41,586 bases of DNA, taken from Chlorobiota bacterium. Lineage in GTDB: Bacteria > Bacteroidota > Bacteroidia > Bacteroidales > VadinHA17. A program made the position numbers and the translations under genes. The notes beneath the pieces are model-generated. The model worked only from the letters and a program-made list of their open reading frames with translations. It had not been told where the DNA came from and made no database searches. The stretch lies in NCBI GenBank assembly GCA_013152085.1, contig JAADHC010000060.1, positions 1 to 41,586 of the forward strand, in the 5' to 3' direction. Shown here piece after piece: positions 22,886 through 31,081 of the stretch; positions within the stretch are counted from its first letter, which is position 1; each line of letters starts with the position of its first letter.

Positions 22886-25693
22886 ATGCTAATGAAAATA
22901 TCCGGAATTTTTCTTTTACTGATCCTGTTTTTCCCTGCCTTTTTCCCGGTCATGGGGCAGACAGGGATTCTTCGTGGTAAGATTATTGATGCCAACACGG
23001 GCGAAGAACTTATCGGAGCTACGGTAGTTGTCGAAGGAACAACCAATGGAACCATTTCTGATTTTGACGGCAACTATTCCCTTAAACTTGATACCGGAGT
23101 CCATAAAATCAGATACTCCTATATTTCTTACCAGACACAGATGTTTGAAGACATTCACATCTCGGAGGGAAAAGTTACCCTTAACAATGTGACCATGGAG
23201 GAGGCAAGGGTTGAGCTGGAAGAGGTCAAGGTAGTAGCCCGTTCAACACGGCGTACGGAGGCTGCATTCCAGGTAATGCAAAAAAAATCGGGAACGGTTA
23301 TGGATGGAATATCTGCAGAACAAATTTCCCGTTTGGATGTGGCTGATGCGGCTTCTGCCCTGAAACGGGTTACCGGTGTTTCGGTGAAAGCCGGCAAGTA
23401 TGTTTATGTCAGGGGGCTCAGTGACCGGTATAGTCTTACAACCCTGAACGGGGCACAAATCCCCGGTCTTGATCCCGACAAGAATACCGTTCAGATGGAC
23501 CTGTTTCCTTCAAATATTATTGAAAACCTGGTCGTCAGAAAAACTTTTTCACCGGATTTGCCCGGTAGTTTCACGGGAGGATATGTTAACATCGTCACCC
23601 GTGATTTTCCGGAAAAATTTTCCCTGCAGTTCTCTGCATCTACCGGTTACAATCCCCGGAATAACATGAATAATCACTTTATTTCTTATCCCGGGGGTAA
23701 GCTGGACTGGCTGGCTTTTGATGACGGCACGCGTGATATCCCGGAAATAGCCAAAGGACAAATCCCCGCCCGCTTTGAGGACAATCAGAAGCTTGATGAG
23801 ATAACCCGTTCCTTTAATAAAAACATGGAACCCGTTATCAGGAAATCTTCACTGGATCAATCATACTCTTTTGGTATCGGCAACCGGATAAATCTCGGTA
23901 AAAAACCTTTCGGTTATAATATCGGTATCTCTTATTCGGGTAGATATAAATACTACGATAACGGCTTTACGGGCAGGTACAAACTTATCGATGGAGCAGA
24001 CCAGACACTCACGGGACAATTAACGCTGGATACTGACCGGAAAGGAACTCATGAAGTCCTCTGGTCGGCGCTGGTTAACGGTAATCTGAAACTTTCGGAA
24101 AAACATAAAATCGGATTTTTACTGTTACATAACCAGAGCGGAGAATCCATGGCCCGTTATCAGGAAGGGGAAAAACAATCTGACGAAATCGGGATGTATT
24201 ATCAAACCCGGACACTTCAATATCTGGAGCGCGGGTTTACTTCCGGACAACTCAAAGGAGAACATTATTTTGACAACTTCATGAGGCTGAAAGCAGACTG
24301 GTTCAGTTCGGTGACCCTTTCCACGCAGCAGGAACCGGACCTGCGTTTTTTCACCAATCATTATACCCTGGATCCGCTGGGGAACCGGTTGTATGAAATT
24401 GCACAATCACTCTATCCCGTACCTACACGCTATTACAGGAATATGGATGAATTAAACCTTGACAACAGTATTAAAGCCGAAATACCGGTTCGGTGGTTTG
24501 GTAGTGAATCATCAAAAATAAAGGCCGGTGGGGATTTCGTTTACAAAAACCGGCATTTCAGGGAGCACAAGTTCACATTCAACGAGAACAACAACTCCTA
24601 TACCGGCGATATACCGGCCTACCTGGCCGACAGTAATATTGATGCTGCCGGTGGAAAGTTGCATGTTATAAATTCCATTGCTTCGGATGAACAAAACAGT
24701 TATGATGGCAAACAGGCTGTTTTCTCCGCTTTCGGCATGATTGATCTGAGCTTCTCCACAAAATTCCGGCTTATCTCCGGTTTGCGAACGGAACAGGGAT
24801 ACATTGAAACCCGCAGCCTGAAAAACAGTTTGCAACCGGGCATTCTGAATAACCTTGATTTTCTGCCTTCGCTGAACCTGACCTGGCATCCGGTTGAAAA
24901 TATGAATCTCCGTATGGGTTATAACCGTACCCTGGCCAGACCATCGTTCAGGGAACTTGCACCCTATGCATCCCTCAATTTCGTTGGGGATTATATTTTT
25001 ATCGGGAATGCTGATCTTGAGCGGACGCTGATCGATAATATCGATATACGGTGGGAATATTTTTTCAGACCGGGAGAAATGATCGCCGTAAGCGGGTTTT
25101 ACAAGAATTTTAACAATCCCATCGAACGTACTTTTAATACCGAAGCGGCTAATCCGGAACTGACATTGCGAAATGTCAGTCAGGCATCGGTTACAGGCGT
25201 TGAATTTGAGCTGAGAAAGAAGCTGGATTTTATTCCCCTGCTAAAGCATTTCCTCATCGGCGGGAATGCCAGCCTGGTTAAGTCTTCGGTAAGTGTTGAT
25301 TCGAAAGAACTGCAGTTAAAGAGAGAACTTGACCCTGTTTTTCCCGCAACACGTGTCATGATGGGACAGTCACCTTATCTTATCAATGCATTTCTTAATT
25401 ATGCAAATATAAAATACGGAATGGAAATCAACGTGAGTTTTAACACCTCAGGCGAAAGCCTCTATCTGGTAAATGCCGTAGGTGTTCCGGATGTTTACCT
25501 GCAGCCCAGGAAACAACTTGATGTCAATTTCGCAAAATCATTCGGAAAAAATTTCCAGGTAAAGTTCTCGGTAAAGAATATCCTGGATGATCCCTATAAA
25601 ATCACCTACCCGTTTAACGGCATCGGTTACCTTTACGAAAGTTATTTGCTGAACCGGACCTTTACGCTTGGCATAAGATATGTAATAAAATAA
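22886..25693 (+). CDS. TonB-dependent receptor with carboxypeptidase-regulatory domain
   Basis: A 935-residue outer-membrane receptor. Residues 1-24 are a signal peptide. Residues 27-105 are a CarboxypepD_reg-like Ig domain (GKIIDANTGEELIGATVVVE). The plug (about 125-235) contains VDAASALKRVTGV-type sequence (VADAASALKRVTGVSV), RGLSDRYSLTTLNG and LPGSFTGGYVNIVT. The barrel follows, with NPELTLRNVSQASVTGVEFE and a terminal LGIRYVIK strand. The length is close to the SusC/OMR family range. It forms a unit with the beta-helix lipoprotein upstream and the YwqK-like gene 60 bp downstream. The energy source would be TonB-ExbBD; the ligand is unknown. Confidence 0.93.
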   Translation: MLMKISGIFLLLILFFPAFFPVMGQTGILRGKIIDANTGEELIGATVVVEGTTNGTISDFDGNYSLKLDTGVHKIRYSYISYQTQMFEDIHISEGKVTLNNVTMEEARVELEEVKVVARSTRRTEAAFQVMQKKSGTVMDGISAEQISRLDVADAASALKRVTGVSVKAGKYVYVRGLSDRYSLTTLNGAQIPGLDPDKNTVQMDLFPSNIIENLVVRKTFSPDLPGSFTGGYVNIVTRDFPEKFSLQFSASTGYNPRNNMNNHFISYPGGKLDWLAFDDGTRDIPEIAKGQIPARFEDNQKLDEITRSFNKNMEPVIRKSSLDQSYSFGIGNRINLGKKPFGYNIGISYSGRYKYYDNGFTGRYKLIDGADQTLTGQLTLDTDRKGTHEVLWSALVNGNLKLSEKHKIGFLLLHNQSGESMARYQEGEKQSDEIGMYYQTRTLQYLERGFTSGQLKGEHYFDNFMRLKADWFSSVTLSTQQEPDLRFFTNHYTLDPLGNRLYEIAQSLYPVPTRYYRNMDELNLDNSIKAEIPVRWFGSESSKIKAGGDFVYKNRHFREHKFTFNENNNSYTGDIPAYLADSNIDAAGGKLHVINSIASDEQNSYDGKQAVFSAFGMIDLSFSTKFRLISGLRTEQGYIETRSLKNSLQPGILNNLDFLPSLNLTWHPVENMNLRMGYNRTLARPSFRELAPYASLNFVGDYIFIGNADLERTLIDNIDIRWEYFFRPGEMIAVSGFYKNFNNPIERTFNTEAANPELTLRNVSQASVTGVEFELRKKLDFIPLLKHFLIGGNASLVKSSVSVDSKELQLKRELDPVFPATRVMMGQSPYLINAFLNYANIKYGMEINVSFNTSGESLYLVNAVGVPDVYLQPRKQLDVNFAKSFGKNFQVKFSVKNILDDPYKITYPFNGIGYLYESYLLNRTFTLGIRYVIK

Positions 25694-25753
25694 ATGCCGT
25701 ATTTTAGCAACTTCAATTAAATAAGCGGCAACAAATCCCTAAAAACCAAAATA

Positions 25754-26215
25754 ATGAAATATTTGTTAGGTATACTCTATTTTACTTTTTCACTCACGTC
25801 ATTCGGACAGATTATTCAGGGTGACGACGGGCTTTACTATGACGAGAATGACAAACCCTTTACCGGCACTTATAAGGAATACTATAAGGATGGGACAGTA
25901 CGTACGGAAATGGAACTGACCAATGGTATGAAAAACGGACTTGTAAAGATCTATTACCCCAATAAAAAAATCCGTGAGATCCGCTCCTATTCCTTTAACA
26001 AAATGGATGGAAAATGGGAAACATGGAATCCAGAAGGGATCAAGACTGCCGAAGCCAATTACCTCAACGGCCTTAAACACGGAAAATGGCTGATCTGGGA
26101 TGATAAGGGTGTCCTGCGTTACGATATGACCTACGGGCATGGCAGGAAAACAGGGATATGGAAAATCTATGATGCCGAAGGAAAACTGGTAAGCGAAAAG
26201 AAGTTTGACCATTAA
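25754..26215 (+). CDS. YwqK/MORN-like repeat protein, secreted
   Basis: A 153-residue protein with a signal peptide (ending about SFGQ, residue 19). At least four repeats of about 23 residues follow, with the pattern Y-x-(N/D)G-x-x-x-G-x-W/Y: TYKEYYKDGTVRTEMELTNG, NGLVKIYYPNKKIREIRSY, DGKWETWNPEGIKTAEANY and HGKWLIWDDKGVLRYDMTYG. This is the MORN-variant repeat of the YwqK family. Many are annotated as antitoxins, but no toxin gene is adjacent, so that role is not supported. It follows the receptor gene at 60 bp and is likely the last gene of that transcript. Confidence 0.8.
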   Translation: MKYLLGILYFTFSLTSFGQIIQGDDGLYYDENDKPFTGTYKEYYKDGTVRTEMELTNGMKNGLVKIYYPNKKIREIRSYSFNKMDGKWETWNPEGIKTAEANYLNGLKHGKWLIWDDKGVLRYDMTYGHGRKTGIWKIYDAEGKLVSEKKFDH

Positions 26216-26351
26216 GATTTCCGGTGGGATAGCAAAAGCGTGCAAGAGTAGTTGGCAAATGGGAAGTCTGGTTTCCCTTCCTGTCCTTTCCCAAAGGGAG
26301 GAACTATTAGATTTCGGAAATACCTGTATTTTTTTGTTTTTAATCTCTTCC
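26216..26351. other. Short spacer after YwqK-like gene
   Basis: No gene. Short inverted words (TTCCC/GGGAG near 26289 and AAATAC/GTATTT near 26318-26331 followed by T's) may act as a weak end for the receptor transcript. Confidence 0.3.
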
Positions 26352-26380
26352 TTGTGCAACCTGGTACTCGGGTATCTTTG
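26352..26380 (+). promoter_or_regulatory. Orphan consensus promoter
   Basis: TTG at 26352-26354, 18 bp, TATCTTTG at 26373-26380, a full match to the Bacteroidota consensus. No plus-strand gene follows; a terminator comes about 50 nt after the expected start (near 26386). Confidence 0.6.
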
Positions 26381-26385
26381 TGATT

Positions 26386-26460
26386 AAGAAAATGTCGTCA
26401 GGACCGGTTTCATTAGCATAAGGCACAAAAAAAAACCGGTATAAGCCGGTTTATTTTTTG
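26386..26460 (+). ncRNA. Putative small RNA with alternative hairpins
   Basis: A transcript from the orphan promoter would be about 75 nt and end at the AAACCGG-TATAAG-CCGGTTT terminator. Its 5' part holds ACCGGTTT (26403-26410), which can pair perfectly over 8 bp with AAACCGGT (26433-26440), the same bases that form the left arm of the terminator. The two structures exclude each other, as in an attenuator. Read-through would make RNA antisense to the gene at 26483-26842. There is no coding capacity. Its existence is inferred. Confidence 0.4.
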
Positions 26461-26461
26461 T
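26433..26461. terminator. Terminator AAACCGG/CCGGTTT
   Basis: A 7-bp stem (26433-26439 with 26446-26452), loop TATAAG, then ATTTTTTG on the plus strand; an A-run precedes it, so it also serves the minus-strand gene that stops at 26483. Confidence 0.8.
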
Positions 26462-26482
26462 TAAGGAAGTATCAGAATGACC

Positions 26483-26842
26483 TTATTTTTTTTTCATCTT
26501 AACTTTCACGCTTTTTTTGGCGGCTTTTTCAACCTTGATATTTTTATCCACATGGACCTGGTAAGAGATCAGCTTTGTTACTACCTCATACGCTCCGGGC
26601 TGCACATTTTCAAAATTAAAATATCCATTAAAATCAGTGTACGTTTCCTGGCCGGTACTATTGATTTTTACCAGGACACCCGTCAGCACTTCACCGGTTT
26701 CATCATCAATCACCTGTCCGGATATTGAAGCTGTCGCTACCGGAGTTGAAGTCTTTTCCTTATCTTTTCCTTCGGCAATTGACTGTGTGCCCGTAGCGGC
26801 AAGAAACAGGGCAATGGTCAGATATATTGCTATTCTTTTCAT
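26483..26842 (-). CDS. Small secreted carboxypeptidase-regulatory-like domain protein
   Basis: A 119-residue protein. The signal peptide (about 1-23, ending SIAE) is followed by a short polar linker and one CarboxypepD_reg-like Ig fold: ISGQVIDDETGEVLTGVLVK, TYTDFNGYFNFENVQPGAYE. It ends in a very basic tail (KAAKKSVKVKMKKK). This fold is usually the N-terminal part of TonB-dependent receptors; here it stands alone, so it is not a truncated receptor: signal peptide, full domain and stop are all in place. Such stand-alone domains are periplasmic and of unknown role. A -7 element TATTTTTG (26873-26866) lies 24 nt upstream. Confidence 0.78.
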   Translation of the reverse strand: MKRIAIYLTIALFLAATGTQSIAEGKDKEKTSTPVATASISGQVIDDETGEVLTGVLVKINSTGQETYTDFNGYFNFENVQPGAYEVVTKLISYQVHVDKNIKVEKAAKKSVKVKMKKK

Positions 26843-26865
26843 GATTTGCTATATTTATTCCGATA

Positions 26866-26873
26866 CAAAAATA
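26866..26873 (-). promoter_or_regulatory. -7 element of the small Ig-like protein gene
   Basis: TATTTTTG on the minus strand, a full TAnnTTTG match, 24 nt before the ATG. No good -33 was found, so an activator may be needed. Confidence 0.4.
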
Positions 26874-26916
26874 AGTTCTCAATATTACCTGAACTTTAAT
26901 ACATATTCATTTTTAT

Positions 26917-26934
26917 GTTAAATTAGCGTTAAAT
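26917..26934 (+). promoter_or_regulatory. OmpR/PhoB-type direct repeat, best copy
   Basis: GTTAAAT (26917-26923), spacer TAGC, GTTAAAT (26928-26934): an exact 7-bp repeat at 11-bp period in the region between the divergent genes at 26842 and 27033. It has the geometry of sites for OmpR-family regulators and could serve either gene. Confidence 0.5.
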
Positions 26935-27032
26935 TTGGTACAAATATCTCATCTTACACATTGGATGGTAAGAGACATAATAATGAAAACGGGATATGAT
27001 TTCATTCCGGATCCCTTAATAAAATATTCATT

Positions 27033-27851
27033 ATGAAAAGAACCATACTTTTCATTTACGGTATTTTATTCTCCCTTATAATTTCAGGGCAGGATTTTAA
27101 CACGAACACAAATCCATCCGGGATATCCCTGCCGTTTCAGGGACAGCAAAACAGCCAGGAAGGCTGGCGAAAAGTTAACTTTCGCGCTCTCGGGACACTG
27201 GATATGGGACATGCCCGTGTCATGCCCTGCTGGCCGGAAAATCAATCAGAAAAATATGGTAACGGAAAATTTCCCGTATATGGATATGGTGCAGGCATAA
27301 CATTTGATTACCGGCCTTTGCTGCATATTGCCCTGTTTACCGATATTACCACGCATCACTGGAAATTCCGGGTAGGCGGAAAAGATCAACGCAGCGAAAG
27401 TGACTGGATTTTGCAACAAACCGACTCAGTTACCCGCTATACCGGCACCTGGGATCAGGATATTTATTTCAGGATGAATGCCATACAGGTACGTCTGGGA
27501 ATGCGATACATACAGCCTGTTAATGATAAAATCGAAACCTGGGCCGGTTTTGGCGGGAGTATTACCACCTGGAAAGGTATTGTTTCTGCCAAAGATCAAT
27601 TTGGAAGTTACGGCCTGGATGATGGTACCGGATTCTCCGTTTTTGCCCAGGCAGGTGTGGATCTCTATATTCATCCCGTAAAAGGGGATAAAACCGGTTT
27701 TATCATGTCCCTGTTCATTGATGTGGGTTCACCGCTGGCCAAACCTCTGCGTATTGACAATCTCTTTAATAACGGATGGAACTGGGATAACCGGCAAGGG
27801 GAGTTTGCCGTCCTGCCCTACCGCTTCGGTGTAGCCTTTACCCTATTTTAG
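27033..27851 (+). CDS. Outer-membrane beta-barrel protein (paralogue of the one at 5550)
   Basis: A 272-residue protein with a signal peptide (ending about IISGQ) and then barrel-like strands; the C-terminus is RFGVAFTLF. DVGSPLAKPLRIDNLFNNGW corresponds to DFGSPVARPLIKDLFYPGW in the barrel protein at 5550-6287, and the spacing to the final strand is similar. The N-terminal third (SGISLPFQGQQNSQEGWRKV) has no counterpart there. The function is unknown. An exact GTTAAAT direct repeat lies 98 bp upstream. Its last 9 bp overlap the end of the GH2 gene on the other strand. Confidence 0.75.
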   Translation: MKRTILFIYGILFSLIISGQDFNTNTNPSGISLPFQGQQNSQEGWRKVNFRALGTLDMGHARVMPCWPENQSEKYGNGKFPVYGYGAGITFDYRPLLHIALFTDITTHHWKFRVGGKDQRSESDWILQQTDSVTRYTGTWDQDIYFRMNAIQVRLGMRYIQPVNDKIETWAGFGGSITTWKGIVSAKDQFGSYGLDDGTGFSVFAQAGVDLYIHPVKGDKTGFIMSLFIDVGSPLAKPLRIDNLFNNGWNWDNRQGEFAVLPYRFGVAFTLF

Positions 27852-29636
27852 CCCGCCTGTATTGATGGCATGTGCCTGCACAGGATCGATCTTGATCACC
27901 TTCCGGTCGTAGGTCATCAGGCCGTTGGTTTCGGTTTCCACATCCGTAATCTGGGTATACACCGATGCACTCAGACCCGGATTGTCTTTCATCTGCCAGA
28001 CAAGCGTATAAAACTGTTTGTAACGGTTGAGTAACTCAGCGGAATCCTGCATGTTCCGGTAACCCCAGTTCTTATCCACCCAGGTATGCCCCGGGACGGG
28101 CAGCCCGAGGCCGCCAAACTCCCCCAGGACAATTGCCCGGTTTTTTTCGGCCGTCGGGGCAACGGGCTCAGGATAATGATGCACATCACGGAGATCCCCT
28201 GCCCCGCGATCGGTCCAGCCACTGGCGGAATTGATCAGGCGGGTGCTGTCCAGAGAACGGATGAAAGAAACGATCCCTTCGGTATCAAATTGTCCCCATC
28301 CCTCGTTAAACGGCACCCATACGACAATGGACGGATGATTATCATGTTTTACAATAAGCTGTTTCAGCTCCTTTTTATATTGTGCTGCAGAAGTGTCACT
28401 CCGCACCAGGTCGGGATCATTCCGGCCGATATAACCATCTCCGCTGGGCATGTCCTGCCATACAAGGATCCCCATTTTATCACACCAGTAATAATACCTG
28501 CGGGGTTCTACCTTGACATGCTTCCGCAGCATATTGAATCCGAGTTCCCGGATCACTTCGAGATCGTATTTCATAGCCTCTTCTGTCGGCGGAGTATAAA
28601 TACCGTCCGGCCAGAAGCCCTGGTCCAGTGGCCCGTTCTGGAACAGAAAACGGCCGTTCAGCATCATCCGGGTGATTCCCCGGTCATCTTTTCCCAGGCG
28701 GATATCCCTGAAACCAAAGTATCCCTCCACCTTATCCAGAGTTTTACGTTCGTTGAAGAGGGTAATCCGGATATCATAAAGTACAGGATGATCCGGTTCC
28801 CACCATTCCACACCGGGCAAGGTAAGGATGACGGGGTCACCCCATTCCACGGTAGTAACTGCCAGCACGGAATCCTCTTTAAGCACCTCGGCCCTGACGC
28901 TTGTGCCGGGAAAGATATTGTGCCCTTCAAGCGACAGTGACACCTGATTCTTCTCCGGCAGGGTTTGTACCCGATATTTTTTCAGGTACGACAGGTTGAC
29001 CGGTTCAAGCCAGACCGTCTGCCATATCCCGGTCACGGGAGTATACCAGATTCCCCGCGGATGGTTTACCTGTTTTCCACGGGGCTGGGTGCCGTCGTCG
29101 GTTGGATCCCACACCCTGACCAGGAGACCGGCCTTTTGACCGGAACGGACCCAATCCGTAATATCAAAAGTAAACGGATCATAACCTCCGCGGTGCATCC
29201 CGGCATACTGTCCGTTTACCCAGACGCGTGTTTCCCAGTCTGCCGCCTCGAAATGGAGCAAGACCTTATGGTCTCTCCAGCCGGAGGGAATTCTGACGGT
29301 TCTGTGATACCATACAATACTGTCGGTACCGGGATGTACACCCAGACCTGACAGAGAAGACTCTACGGGAAACGGTACGAGGATCTGCCGGTTCCAGGTT
29401 CCGGGTGCCGGGTTACCGGCAGGTGTAATAGCAACCTCCCACAAACCATTCAGATTGAGCCATTCGTCGCGTACCATCTGCGGCCGGGGATATTCAGGCC
29501 AGGGATGTCCAGGATCAACCTCCGCAGTCCATCGTGTGGAAAGTGGGCCCGGAGCCGGTTTCCAGGATATCCCCGGTCTGTTGCATGAACCAGTAATCAA
29601 CAGAAAAACTGCCAGAAAGAAAAGCGGGTATTTCAT
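27843..29636 (-). CDS. Glycoside hydrolase family 2 lipoprotein
   Basis: A 597-residue enzyme. Lipoprotein signal with Cys18 (TGSC). A sugar-binding jelly-roll (about 35-215: LNLNGLWEVAI, HFEAADWETRVWVNG) is followed by an Ig-like domain (about 220-315) and a TIM barrel with acid/base Glu445 (NEGWGQF) and nucleophile Glu506 (LGEFGG). The set is typical of GH2 beta-galactosidase, glucuronidase or mannosidase relatives; the length fits the compact group lacking the C-terminal domains of LacZ. Specificity cannot be read from sequence. It is an exo-acting enzyme anchored in the periplasm or on the outer membrane. No SusCD pair is adjacent, so it is not in a classical polysaccharide utilisation locus. 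Confidence 0.92.
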   Translation of the reverse strand: MKYPLFFLAVFLLITGSCNRPGISWKPAPGPLSTRWTAEVDPGHPWPEYPRPQMVRDEWLNLNGLWEVAITPAGNPAPGTWNRQILVPFPVESSLSGLGVHPGTDSIVWYHRTVRIPSGWRDHKVLLHFEAADWETRVWVNGQYAGMHRGGYDPFTFDITDWVRSGQKAGLLVRVWDPTDDGTQPRGKQVNHPRGIWYTPVTGIWQTVWLEPVNLSYLKKYRVQTLPEKNQVSLSLEGHNIFPGTSVRAEVLKEDSVLAVTTVEWGDPVILTLPGVEWWEPDHPVLYDIRITLFNERKTLDKVEGYFGFRDIRLGKDDRGITRMMLNGRFLFQNGPLDQGFWPDGIYTPPTEEAMKYDLEVIRELGFNMLRKHVKVEPRRYYYWCDKMGILVWQDMPSGDGYIGRNDPDLVRSDTSAAQYKKELKQLIVKHDNHPSIVVWVPFNEGWGQFDTEGIVSFIRSLDSTRLINSASGWTDRGAGDLRDVHHYPEPVAPTAEKNRAIVLGEFGGLGLPVPGHTWVDKNWGYRNMQDSAELLNRYKQFYTLVWQMKDNPGLSASVYTQITDVETETNGLMTYDRKVIKIDPVQAHAINTGGLK

Positions 29637-30114
29637 CTTTATATGGATTGGTGATCCGTTTTGATTTGACTTCCCGCGAATCTACAAAATTCCGGACAAA
29701 TCCACATTCTGATGTATTTATGTATTTTATTATGTATTATATTATATATATTTATTATGTCACGTATTCACGAACCAGGATTGAATTTTGTATCGTTTCG
29801 AATCAGAAAACTTTCCGTGTTCACATAGGTCTTAAAGATGGTTTTGCATACTTATTCCGGAAATGGATTTGTACATCCCGGAATCACATTTATCATTACA
29901 CAGGGATGTTCGCAAAATAGAGGATATTTTAAAAGGGTTGGTATTTCAGGCAATAATATATTCGGATTCCTGCTTTCAGGTTTTCATTTGCATTCTTTCA
30001 CCAAAATCCATAGATTTGTTCCGGACACCCTCATTTTTTACCGGTTTTTCGAATAAAAAGATGACATCATAAAAAGATGAGGATGATGGCAATGAATACT
30101 CTATATTTCAATAA
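29637..30114. other. AT-rich intergenic stretch
   Basis: Positions 29715-29760 are almost pure A/T (TATATATATTTATTATG-like). Short frames near 29838-30056 do not resemble any family and overlap each other in different phases. A direct repeat AAAAAGATGA occurs at about 30055 and 30071. It looks like decayed DNA upstream of the BNR fragment. Confidence 0.4.
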
Positions 30115-30310
30115 ATGAAATCTCTTGACGGAGGACGAACATGGAATTTTATGGACTTTGCACCTACAGGCGTTAACAGCATTGGTTTTACGGACAATGG
30201 CGAATTAGTGGTCTTTGGTGGAAGGGATTATTACAGTGGAAGTTGCAGTGATGTATGGAATTCCGGATTCAGCATTGACAGTGTTCCGGCAGACGGAAGT
30301 TATAACGTAG
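30115..30310 (+). pseudogene. Fragment of a BNR/Asp-box beta-propeller protein
   Basis: The frame from ATG 30115 begins MKSLDGGRTWNFMDFAP, a clear Asp-box (S-x-D-x-G-x-T-W), and continues GELVVFGGRDYYSGSCSDVW, the next blade's strands. A stop codon directly precedes the ATG, and from about 30320 the frame runs into the antisense of aroE with no family resemblance. One blade and a half of a sialidase-like or sortilin-like propeller remain; the rest is gone. Confidence 0.6.
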
Positions 30311-30343
30311 TTTCCATACTGCCACTTGCAATCGCATTGTCCG

Positions 30344-31081
30344 TTACCCGTTCCATATCTCCCAGGATCTTTCCGCCTGCAGTTTCAGCATCTCCAGGCC
30401 ATTGAAAACCGCTGCACCCTGTGCTTTTCCTTTTTTCATAAAAAGGGTCTCTTCAGGATTATAGACCAGGTCGAAAAGAAGATGTTGCGGAGTAAGAGCA
30501 TCGTAAGGAATGGGCGGAAAGGTATCCGTATCCGGAAACATACCCAGAGGAGTTGTATTTATGATCAGCGTATATTGTAATATGAGTCCCCCGGTGAGAT
30601 CTTCATAACCCAACATCCCCACTCCTTTTTGCGGATGTCGTGAAACAATACTGTAATCTAACCCCATTCTATTAAAAGCAAAACAGACCGCTTTGGATGC
30701 CCCGCCACTGCCCAGTACCAGCGCCTTAGAGTGATGCGGTTTCAGACAGGGTTCCAGGGCTTTTGTAAATCCGTAAACATCGGTATTAAATCCCTCCGTT
30801 TTGCCCTCCCGGATACGGACAGTATTTACCGCCCCGATCTCTGCAGCTTCTCCGGAAACATGATCCAGAAAGGGCAGCACGGCTTCTTTGTAAGGAATGG
30901 TAACATTCAGTCCGGCCAGCCCGGGCTCATCAGCGATCAACCCGGGCAGTTCACGGATATTTTTTATGGGATAGTTCTGATAGACACAATCCTTTATACT
31001 TTCTCTCCTGAATTTCCCTGCAAAATATTTTTCAGAGAAAGAATGGGTCAGCGGATAACCGATCAGTCCGAACTTTTTCAT
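30344..31081 (-). CDS. aroE: Shikimate dehydrogenase
   Basis: A 245-residue enzyme that reduces 3-dehydroshikimate with NADPH in aromatic amino-acid synthesis. GYPLTHSFSEKYF (residues 8-20) supplies the shikimate-binding serines. NVTIPYKEAV contains catalytic Lys65, followed by GAVNTV. The NADP loop GSGGASKAV and the late QGAAVFNGLEML (Gln contacting shikimate) are intact. It is slightly short for AroE (usually about 270 residues), as in other Bacteroidota. Its ATG overlaps the stop of the DUF368 gene by 4 bp (ATGA), so translation is coupled. Confidence 0.95.
   Translation of the reverse strand: MKKFGLIGYPLTHSFSEKYFAGKFRRESIKDCVYQNYPIKNIRELPGLIADEPGLAGLNVTIPYKEAVLPFLDHVSGEAAEIGAVNTVRIREGKTEGFNTDVYGFTKALEPCLKPHHSKALVLGSGGASKAVCFAFNRMGLDYSIVSRHPQKGVGMLGYEDLTGGLILQYTLIINTTPLGMFPDTDTFPPIPYDALTPQHLLFDLVYNPEETLFMKKGKAQGAAVFNGLEMLKLQAERSWEIWNG

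Noticed and set aside
25754-26215. Antitoxin role for the YwqK-like protein
   Set aside because: It carries a signal peptide and no toxin gene is adjacent; the antitoxin label comes from family naming only.
25799-26359. A 186-codon minus-strand open frame
   Set aside because: It is antisense to the YwqK-like gene, which has a signal peptide and clear repeats.
26483-26842. Truncated TonB-dependent receptor
   Set aside because: Signal peptide, complete Ig-like domain and stop are all intact with a terminator after it, so it is a small stand-alone gene.
27843-27851. The 9-bp tail-to-tail overlap of the barrel and GH2 genes as a regulatory antisense device
   Set aside because: Both stops are well placed and such short overlaps are common between convergent genes.
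28086-28940. A 284-codon plus-strand open frame
   Set aside because: It is antisense to the GH2 gene; composition is that of a shadow of a GC-rich codon pattern.
29700-29765. Replication origin or attachment site suggested by the AT-rich run
   Set aside because: No DnaA-box cluster, iterons, dnaA gene, tRNA or integrase nearby.
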